Shown: positions 1 to 4,744 of the stretch, piece after piece
How the letters are laid out: each line of letters begins with the position of its first letter
Numbering within the stretch: the stretch's first letter is position 1
Source of the DNA: Pseudomonadota bacterium
GTDB lineage: Bacteria > Pseudomonadota > Alphaproteobacteria > Rhizobiales > Beijerinckiaceae
Reading direction: 5' to 3'
DNA length: 5,925 nt
Assembly: GCA_023452965.1 (NCBI GenBank)
Contig: JAEXUU010000109.1
Location: 1 to 5,925 of the forward strand
Made by a program: the position numbers and the translations under genes
Notes under the pieces: generated by a model
What the model saw: the letters and a program-made list of their open reading frames with translations, nothing else
Databases searched by the model: none
Told to the model about the DNA's origin: nothing

Positions 1-896
1 GTGTAGGACGAGACATAGGTCTGGATGCCCAGATAGATCGCCGAGCCGATGAAGGCGCCATAGAGCGAGCCGACGCCGCCGATCACCAGCATGATGATCA
101 TCATCGCCGACATCGTCCAATGCACGGCATTGGGGCCGACATACTGGTTGACGAAGGGGTAGAGCGCACCTGCCGCGCCGGCGATGGCGCCGGAGGCGAG
201 CAGCGCCATCAGGCGGATGCGTGGGATCGAATAGCCGAGCGCGCTCATGCGGAGCTGCCGCTCACGCGTGCCGAGCAGGGCCCGCCCGATCGGCGCGTTG
301 ACGAAGGAGCGGGCGGCGAGCCAGGCGGCAAGCGCCAGCACGACCGAGGCGAGGTAGAGCGCGACGCCGGTGTTGAGCGGGATCGTGGCGAAGCCGGTGT
401 GCAGGGTCAGCACCGGGAAACCGCGCAGCCCGTCGGCACCGCCGGTGACCTCGCGCCAGTGGAACACCACCTCCCAGACGATCTGCCCGACGATCAGGCT
501 GAGGATCAGGAAGAACAGCGCGATGGTGCGCATCACCACGACGCCCATCAGGAGGGCGGAGGCCATGCCGGTGGCGATGCCGACTGCGAGCATCACGACG
601 ATGTCGGCACCCAGCGCCTGCGAGGCGACCGCCGCGACATAGGCCGCCCCGCCGAAGAAGACGGCATGGCCGAGCGAGACCAGCCCGCCGAAGCCGACCA
701 GAAGATCGAGGCTGAGCACCGCCGTGCCGATGATCAGGATCTCGGCGAGGAAGCGCAGCTGATAGTCGCCGGCGAACAGCAGCGGAACGGCAGCGGCGAG
801 AGCAAGGAGCGCGGACCGTGCGGCGAGCGGCAGGCTGCGCCGCTCACTGGCGGGGCGCGTCTCCACGCGGCCGGTCCCGTCGGCGATCGAGCTCAT
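1..896 (-). CDS. livM: Branched-chain amino acid-type ABC transporter permease, LivM family (C-terminus cut by window edge)
   Basis: This is the second inner-membrane permease of a HAAT/Liv-type ABC importer. With LivH it forms the channel that takes ligand from the periplasmic binding protein. About 298 residues are visible, open to the left edge; family members are usually 320-350 residues, so only the tail is missing. The start ATG (896-894) overlaps the livH stop as ATGA, with GAGG (902-905) five bases upstream. Seen in the sequence: a short basic N-terminus, then hydrophobic segments; the family motif TGGADGL at about residues 151-157 following the MRTIALFFLILSL helix; and, near the visible end, the typical AGALYPFVNQYVGP...GGVGSLYGAFIG block. 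The family assignment is firm. The ligand cannot be read from a permease; Liv-type systems beside ring-cleavage genes often carry aromatic acids (inference). LivG/LivF ATPases are expected beyond the left edge. Confidence 0.93.
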   Translation of the reverse strand, partial: MSSIADGTGRVETRPASERRSLPLAARSALLALAAAVPLLFAGDYQLRFLAEILIIGTAVLSLDLLVGFGGLVSLGHAVFFGGAAYVAAVASQALGADIVVMLAVGIATGMASALLMGVVVMRTIALFFLILSLIVGQIVWEVVFHWREVTGGADGLRGFPVLTLHTGFATIPLNTGVALYLASVVLALAAWLAARSFVNAPIGRALLGTRERQLRMSALGYSIPRIRLMALLASGAIAGAAGALYPFVNQYVGPNAVHWTMSAMMIIMLVIGGVGSLYGAFIGSAIYLGIQTYVSSY

Positions 897-1762
897 ACCT
901 GCCTCACCTTCTTGGCGACCAGACCCTCGGGCAGCGCGACCAGCAGCGCGGCCATGATGGCGAGGGCGACGACGTTCGAGAATTCCGGCACCCAGACCTT
1001 GGAGAAGGTCATGGCGAAGCCGAGCAGCAGCGCGCTCAGCACCGTGCCGCGGAAGGTGCCGAGCCCGCCAGCGACGACGACGATCAGCGCCAGGATCAGC
1101 ACCTCCTCGTCGAGGCCGGGATAGGCCGAGAGGATGCCGGCGCCGAGCGCGCCGGAAATGCCGCCGAGGCCGGCCGAGATCACCAGCACGGCGGTGAAGA
1201 TCCGGCGGGTGTCGAGGCCGAGCGTCTCGACGAAGCCGCGATCGGTGACGCAGGCCCTGACCACCGCGCCCCAGATCGTGCGGTCGATCACGAACCAGAG
1301 CGCGAAGGCGAGCGCCGCGCCGAAGCCGATGATGAAGAGCCGGTAGATCGGGAACGGCATGTCCATGATAAAGACGACGCCGCGCAGCGCTTCCGGAATC
1401 TCAGGCGAGAGGATCTGCGCGCCAAAGCCCCAGCGCATCAGGTCGGCGAAGATCACCGAGAGCCCATAGGTCAAGAGCACCTGCATCAGATGGGTGCGGG
1501 CATAGAACTGCCGGAACGGGAAGCGCTCCAGCAGGAAGCCGGCAAGGCCGGCCGCGGCGAAGGCGACCGGGAAAGCGAGCCACCAGGGCGCGCCGGAAGC
1601 CAGCCAGTAGACGCCGACATAGGCGCCGAGCAGGAAGAAGGAGCCGTGGGTCAGGTTGACGAAGTTCATCAGGTTGAGCACCACCGACAGGCCGAGCCCG
1701 GTCAGCAGCAAGAGCATCGAGAACGACAGCGCGTTCAGGCTCTGGACGGCGTAGAAGCCCAC
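893..1762 (-). CDS. livH: Branched-chain amino acid-type ABC transporter permease, LivH family
   Basis: This is the first inner-membrane permease of the Liv-type importer, 289 residues, a normal LivH length. I place the start at GTG (1762-1760), because it is preceded by a strong GGAAGGAG ribosome site (minus strand of 1770-1777) at seven bases and gives the expected N-terminus VGFYAVQSLNALSFSMLLLL. There is no better ATG. Family signatures seen: NFVNLTHGSFFLLGAYVG at about residues 33-50 (the LivH NLAHG-type motif), a cytoplasmic coupling loop RGFVETLGLDTRRI, and the C-terminal GGLGTFRGTVLSALLLG block, with about eight hydrophobic segments. It lies 17 bases after the binding-protein stop and overlaps livM by four bases, so all three are probably one transcript with coupled translation. 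A longer reading frame upstream in this frame is an out-of-frame reading of the binding-protein gene, not a fusion. Confidence 0.94.
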   Translation of the reverse strand: MGFYAVQSLNALSFSMLLLLTGLGLSVVLNLMNFVNLTHGSFFLLGAYVGVYWLASGAPWWLAFPVAFAAAGLAGFLLERFPFRQFYARTHLMQVLLTYGLSVIFADLMRWGFGAQILSPEIPEALRGVVFIMDMPFPIYRLFIIGFGAALAFALWFVIDRTIWGAVVRACVTDRGFVETLGLDTRRIFTAVLVISAGLGGISGALGAGILSAYPGLDEEVLILALIVVVAGGLGTFRGTVLSALLLGFAMTFSKVWVPEFSNVVALAIMAALLVALPEGLVAKKVRQV

Positions 1763-1769
1763 GGAACCG

Positions 1770-1777
1770 CTCCTTCC
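1770..1777 (-). promoter_or_regulatory. Ribosome binding site deciding the GTG start of livH
   Basis: GGAAGGAG on the minus strand, seven bases before GTG at 1762. It lies in the 17-base gap after the binding-protein stop, and it is the reason for choosing the GTG over any downstream ATG. Confidence 0.8.
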
Positions 1778-1779
1778 CG

Positions 1780-2985
1780 TCAGGCCACCGGGCCGGGGTC
1801 GCGCACACCCTTGTAGGTGTGGATCACCTGGTTGACCGGGCCGCCACCGGCACCTTCCTTGACCTCGTTGACGTAGATATCGAGGATCGCCTGGTTGTTG
1901 CGCGGGTCGAACGGCATAGGTCCGAACACCGTCTCGACCTCCTTGGCGAGCAGCGCCTCCTTGACCTTCTCCTTGTTGGAGAGGTCGCCCTGCACGCGCT
2001 CGACCGCGGCCTTGATCACTTGGCCGGCGACATAGCCGGCCGTGCCCATCTCGCCCGGCACGGCGTTGCGGGCGGCCTGATAGGCCTTGGTGAAGGCGGC
2101 CGAGCTCGGCGCGGTCGGCGACTGGTTGCAGGTGTTGAGCCCGCCGAGCGCCGCTTCCTTCACCGCCGAGACCACGTCCTCCTGGTCGAACAGCGCGCCG
2201 CTGCCGATCAGCTTGACCTTGCCGTGCAAGCGGTAGTCGCGCATCTGGCGCAGGAAGCGCACCGCATCCGAGCCGGCGAAGAAGGAGAAGATGAACTCCG
2301 GCTTCTCGGCCGCGATCGTGGTCAGCAGCGGCCCGAAATCGGTAGTGCCGAGCGGCGCCCAGAGCTGCTTGCCGACCTTGCCGCCCTGCTGCTGGTAGCT
2401 CGCAACGAAATCGCCGACGGATTCGCGCCCCGCCGCATAGTCGGCGGCGATGGTCAGGCAGCCGGATTTGCCGAGTTTCTCGAAAGCCCACTGGCCGGCG
2501 GTGTGGCCGAGCATCCAGTTGGTCTTGGTCGGCCGGAAGACGAAGGGGCTCGCCGCCTTGCGGGCGAGATCATTGGCCGAGCCGGCGGAGATGAAAGTCA
2601 GCGCCCTGGCCTCGGTCACCACATCGCGGACGGCGAGCGCCACCGCCGATGAGATCACGCCCGAGACGATGTCGACACTGTCCTGCCCAAGGAGCTTGCG
2701 GAACTTGCGCACGCCTTCGTCGGGCTTGGCCTGGTCATCCTCGACGATCAATTCAACTGCGCGGCCTGCGAGCTTGCCGCCATTCTCGGCCAGGAACATC
2801 TGCATCCCCGCCCGCATGCTCTCGCCGAGCGCCGTGAACGGCCCGGACAGCGAGGTCACCATGCCGATCTTCAGCGGCTTGTTGGCGGTCTGCGCCAAAG
2901 CCGGTGCCGCGATCGTGCCGCTCAAAGTGGTCGCGCCGGCAGCGGCGAGGAAGCTGCGGCGGGAAAGCGGAAAGCGCTCGATCAT
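1780..2985 (-). CDS. Periplasmic substrate-binding protein of Liv/HAAT-type ABC transporter (Peripla_BP_6), Tat signal
   Basis: This is the extracytoplasmic ligand receptor that delivers substrate to the LivH/LivM permeases; 401 residues. The start ATG (2985-2983) has GGAGGA six bases upstream (minus strand of 2992-2997). The N-terminus has a twin-arginine signal, SRRSFL at residues 8-13, a hydrophobic stretch, and a likely cleavage after ALA at 29-31. The mature protein begins with the typical type I binding-protein fold: LKIGMVTSLSGPFTALGES (38-56), VEDDQAKPDEG at about 81-91, then VSGVISS and the hinge-lobe DYAAGRES segment. It ends with the usual FGPMPFDPRNNQ and IHTYKGV segments. Two cysteines lie in the mature protein (SGCLTI and LNTCNQ). 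It is first in the importer operon, behind the promoter at 3032-3060. The ligand is unknown: homologues bind branched-chain amino acids, amides or aromatic acids. The ring-cleavage dehydrogenase next door favours an aromatic or its derivative (inference). Confidence 0.92.
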   Translation of the reverse strand: MIERFPLSRRSFLAAAGATTLSGTIAAPALAQTANKPLKIGMVTSLSGPFTALGESMRAGMQMFLAENGGKLAGRAVELIVEDDQAKPDEGVRKFRKLLGQDSVDIVSGVISSAVALAVRDVVTEARALTFISAGSANDLARKAASPFVFRPTKTNWMLGHTAGQWAFEKLGKSGCLTIAADYAAGRESVGDFVASYQQQGGKVGKQLWAPLGTTDFGPLLTTIAAEKPEFIFSFFAGSDAVRFLRQMRDYRLHGKVKLIGSGALFDQEDVVSAVKEAALGGLNTCNQSPTAPSSAAFTKAYQAARNAVPGEMGTAGYVAGQVIKAAVERVQGDLSNKEKVKEALLAKEVETVFGPMPFDPRNNQAILDIYVNEVKEGAGGGPVNQVIHTYKGVRDPGPVA

Positions 2986-2991
2986 GGGACG

Positions 2992-2997
2992 TCCTCC
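2992..2997 (-). promoter_or_regulatory. Ribosome binding site of the substrate-binding protein gene
   Basis: GGAGGA on the minus strand, six bases before ATG 2985. It fixes the start at the Tat signal peptide and excludes the upstream extension of the frame to 3135. Confidence 0.8.
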
Positions 2998-3031
2998 AAC
3001 GGGGCGGTCTTGACGCCACCCGATTGCCGCC

Positions 3032-3060
3032 ATCCGACCAGATCGATATTGAGCTGTCAA
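3032..3060 (-). promoter_or_regulatory. Predicted sigma70-like promoter of the importer operon
   Basis: On the minus strand there is a perfect -35 TTGACA (3060-3055), a 17-base spacer and a weak -10 TCGGAT (3037-3032, three of six consensus positions). Directly upstream of the -35 is an A/T-rich stretch (3061-3080) like an UP element. Transcription would begin near 3025 and leave about 40 bases of leader before the binding-protein ATG. The -35 is strong, but the poor -10 suggests either activation or simply the relaxed -10 of alphaproteobacteria. Confidence 0.55.
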
Positions 3061-3075
3061 TCTTATTTCGATATT
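3043..3075. repeat. Pair of TCGATATT direct repeats, 25 bp apart
   Basis: TCGATATT occurs at 3043-3050 and again at 3068-3075. The copies flank the -35 of the importer promoter, one in the spacer and one in the upstream A/T-rich stretch. A 25-bp offset is a little over two helical turns. They could be half-sites for a regulator, or chance in an A/T-rich stretch. Confidence 0.4.
3048..3061. promoter_or_regulatory. Inverted repeat over the -35 box, candidate operator
   Basis: ATTGA-GCTG-TCAAT has perfect 5-bp arms around a 4-base centre. The right arm lies inside the TTGACA -35 box of the importer promoter, so a bound protein would block RNA polymerase. The adjacent GntR/FCD regulator is the obvious candidate; FCD regulators usually bind short inverted repeats. 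The function is inferred from position only. Confidence 0.45.
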
Positions 3076-3202
3076 TTTTCCGAACGAGCGACTGCGGCGA
3101 TCCGAGAATTCGCGCCGAAACGCCAATAACTCCAATAAATTCGTTGTTTTCCTCCGACTCTCGCACTCGACTCAGAAAACCACGCTTCCTTCTCAGGATT
3201 GT

Positions 3203-3214
3203 AATTTCGAAATT
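3203..3214. promoter_or_regulatory. 12-bp perfect palindrome upstream of the GntR gene, candidate autoregulatory operator
   Basis: AATTTCGAAATT is a perfect 12-bp palindrome, 46 bases before the regulator ATG. It sits where a plus-strand promoter would be expected. It does not share an obvious half-site with the ATTGA/TCAAT repeat at 3048-3061, so the two may bind different proteins, or only one may be functional. Confidence 0.4.
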
Positions 3215-3260
3215 TACTGCTAGAGAGTGGCGACCGACCATAGGAGCTCTGCGCTTCGGC

Positions 3261-3977
3261 ATGTCCCCTTCCGACAAGACCCTGGCCGACCGGACCTACC
3301 GCCAATTGCGCGGCGACATCGTCAATGGCCGCCTCGCGGCCAGCAGCAAGCTGAAGCTGGAAGCCCTGGCGCAGGACTACGCCGTCGGCATGTCGCCGCT
3401 GCGCGAAGCGCTGGCCCGGCTGATGGGCGACCTGCTCGTCGTCTCCGAGGGGCAGCGCGGCTTCTGGGTGGCGCCGCTCTCGCTCGACGAGCTCGACGAC
3501 GTCTCGCGCGTCCGTGCGCTGATCGAGACCGAGGCGCTCAACGCCGCGATCCGAAACGGCGATGCAAACTGGGAGCGCGAGGTCACGGCGGCGTTCGAAG
3601 CACTGGCCGCGGTCGAGGAACATCTGCCGCACACCAGCGACGCCCTGCCGCCGGAGCAGCTCGAGACCTGGGAGGCGCGCAACCGCGCCTTTCACGCCGC
3701 GCTCGTCTCCGCAGCGGGGTCGCCGATGCTGATCAAGCTGCGCGACCTGCTCTACCAGCAATCCGAGCGCTATCGCCGCGTCTCGCTCAACGTCTCGCGC
3801 GGCTGGCGCAACGTCCATGACGAGCATCGCGCCATCTACGACGCGACCATGCAGCGAAACGCGCTGCGCGCCTGCCGGATGACCGAGCTGCATCTTGCCC
3901 GCACCGCCGAAGAGGTGCGCAAGGCGATGGCCACGCTGGCCGAGGACGATGACCGGATTTCCGGAGGCAAGGCGTGA
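3261..3977 (+). CDS. GntR-family transcriptional regulator, FadR subfamily with FCD ligand domain
   Basis: A DNA-binding regulator of 238 residues, a normal size for the subfamily. The winged helix-turn-helix is at about residues 8-72: TYRQLRGDIVNGRL, then LKLEALAQDY, the recognition helix SPLREALARL (45-54) and the wing GQRGFWVAPLS (64-74). The all-helical FCD domain begins at about 77 with VRALIETEAL (84-93). Three histidines of the usual metal/ligand site are present: H145 in NRAFH, H189 in DEHRAIYD and H211 in ELHLART. The position normally filled by Asp four residues before the first His is N141, a change seen in CsiR-like relatives. ATG 3261 is the only sensible start, but the nearest Shine-Dalgarno (GGAG 3243-3246) is 14 bases away, so translation may be weak. 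It heads the catabolic operon and probably responds to a pathway carboxylate and controls both directions (inference). Confidence 0.9.
   Translation: MSPSDKTLADRTYRQLRGDIVNGRLAASSKLKLEALAQDYAVGMSPLREALARLMGDLLVVSEGQRGFWVAPLSLDELDDVSRVRALIETEALNAAIRNGDANWEREVTAAFEALAAVEEHLPHTSDALPPEQLETWEARNRAFHAALVSAAGSPMLIKLRDLLYQQSERYRRVSLNVSRGWRNVHDEHRAIYDATMQRNALRACRMTELHLARTAEEVRKAMATLAEDDDRISGGKA
3963..3967 (+). promoter_or_regulatory. Ribosome binding site deciding the GTG start of the SDR gene
   Basis: GGAGG inside the last codons of the regulator, six bases before GTG 3974. It supports the four-base GTGA overlap and translational coupling. Confidence 0.75.
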
Positions 3978-4714
3978 GCGGTTTTAATCTGACCGGCCAG
4001 ACCATTCTGGTCACCGGCGCGGCCGGCGGCATTGGCGCGGTGACGGCGAAGGTCCTGGCGGGGCTCGGCGCAAGGCTCGTCCTCACTGACCGCATCTCCT
4101 GCGCTGCAACGATCGCCGGCCTCGGCGCGCAAGCCGAGGCCGCCCGTGAGATCGTCGTCGACCTGCTCGAAGAGGACGCGCCGCGGCGCCTGTCGGAGTT
4201 GGCAGGCCCGATCGATGCCGCCGTCCTCGGTGCCGGCATCTACCGCCCGCTCGACTGGGATGCGGATGGCTGGGAAGAGGTGGCCGAGACGACGCTGTCG
4301 CTCAACCTGATGGCGCCGATGCGCCTCGCCCGCGAACTCGTGCCCGCCATGGCGGCGCGCGGCGGCGGGCGGGTCGTCCTCGTCGGCTCGATCGTCGCCG
4401 CGACCGGTGGCTCCTTCCCCGGCGTCGGCCCGCATTACGCGGCATCGAAGGGGGGTCTGCACACGCTGGTGCGCTGGCTCGCCAGCCGCTTCGGCGGCCA
4501 GGGCGTGCTGGTCAACGGCGTCGCGCCGGGGATCACCGACACGGCCATGGTCGGCGTCCATGATCTCTCGGCGGCGCTGGCCCGCCACCCGCTCGGCCGG
4601 GCCGCCCGGCCCGAGGAGATCGCCTGGCCGATCGCCTTTCTCTGTTCACCGGCGGCGAGCTTCGTCTCGGGCGCCATCCTCGACGTGAACGGCGGCGCGA
4701 TGATGCGCCCATGA
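3974..4714 (+). CDS. Short-chain dehydrogenase/reductase (classical SDR)
   Basis: A cytoplasmic NAD(P)-dependent oxidoreductase of 246 residues, the usual classical-SDR length. The Rossmann nucleotide motif is TGAAGGIG (14-21). Asp39 at the end of the second strand (LVLTDR) favours NAD(H) over NADP(H). The catalytic tetrad is complete: N111, S139 (VLVGSI), Y155 and K159 (YAASK), followed by VNGVAPGITDT (180-190) and the C-terminal SGAILDVNGG (232-241). The NNAG motif is altered to VLGAGIY (84-90), with Gly replacing Asn at 86. The start is GTG, overlapping the regulator stop as GTGA, so the two are cotranscribed. The substrate is not readable. The operon suggests an alcohol, ketone or cis-dihydrodiol step of an aromatic pathway, but a generic 3-oxoacyl-ACP reductase-like annotation would fit the sequence equally well. 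Confidence 0.9.
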   Translation: MSGFNLTGQTILVTGAAGGIGAVTAKVLAGLGARLVLTDRISCAATIAGLGAQAEAAREIVVDLLEEDAPRRLSELAGPIDAAVLGAGIYRPLDWDADGWEEVAETTLSLNLMAPMRLARELVPAMAARGGGRVVLVGSIVAATGGSFPGVGPHYAASKGGLHTLVRWLASRFGGQGVLVNGVAPGITDTAMVGVHDLSAALARHPLGRAARPEEIAWPIAFLCSPAASFVSGAILDVNGGAMMRP

Positions 4715-4744
4715 CGACAACGACAACAAACCGGGAGTGAGACG

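Larger units (their letters stand above)
2986..3260. other. Divergent intergenic control region, A/T-rich island
   Basis: This 275-base gap separates the importer operon (minus) from the regulator-catabolic operon (plus). Roughly 3041-3225 is much richer in A and T than anything else in the window, with runs such as ATATTTTTT at 3071-3079 and AATTTCGAAATT at 3203-3214. It holds a promoter for the importer, an inverted repeat across its -35 box, a pair of TCGATATT direct repeats and a 12-bp palindrome. I could not find a convincing -35/-10 pair for the plus strand, nor a small ORF with a ribosome site. Readings that continue from flanking genes into this gap lose coding character there. Confidence 0.8.

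Noticed and set aside
120..1816. Long plus-strand frames opposite livM and livH (120-1124 and 818-1816)
   Set aside because: Low-complexity Glu/Arg/Asp/His-rich antisense readings caused by G/C-biased third positions. The minus strand encodes clear LivM/LivH motifs throughout.
893..2491. A 532-codon minus-strand frame that looks like a fusion of an unknown protein with LivH
   Set aside because: Its upstream part reads the binding-protein gene in a wrong frame and has a random Arg/Gly/Ala-rich composition. LivH starts at GTG 1762 with its own strong ribosome site.
3060..3080. T-rich run at 3071-3079 as a rho-independent terminator
   Set aside because: No stable G/C-rich hairpin directly precedes it on either strand and no gene ends there. 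It fits better as an UP-like element of the importer promoter.
2904..3260. N-terminal extension of the GntR regulator through the intergenic region
   Set aside because: No in-frame ATG, GTG or TTG with a ribosome site just upstream of 3261. The extension is A/T-rich, does not match the family, and would place the domain far from the N-terminus.
2753..3277. A 174-codon minus-strand frame across the intergenic region
   Set aside because: It would run from inside the regulator start into the wrong frame of the binding-protein gene. It shows no protein family features and loses coding composition in the gap.
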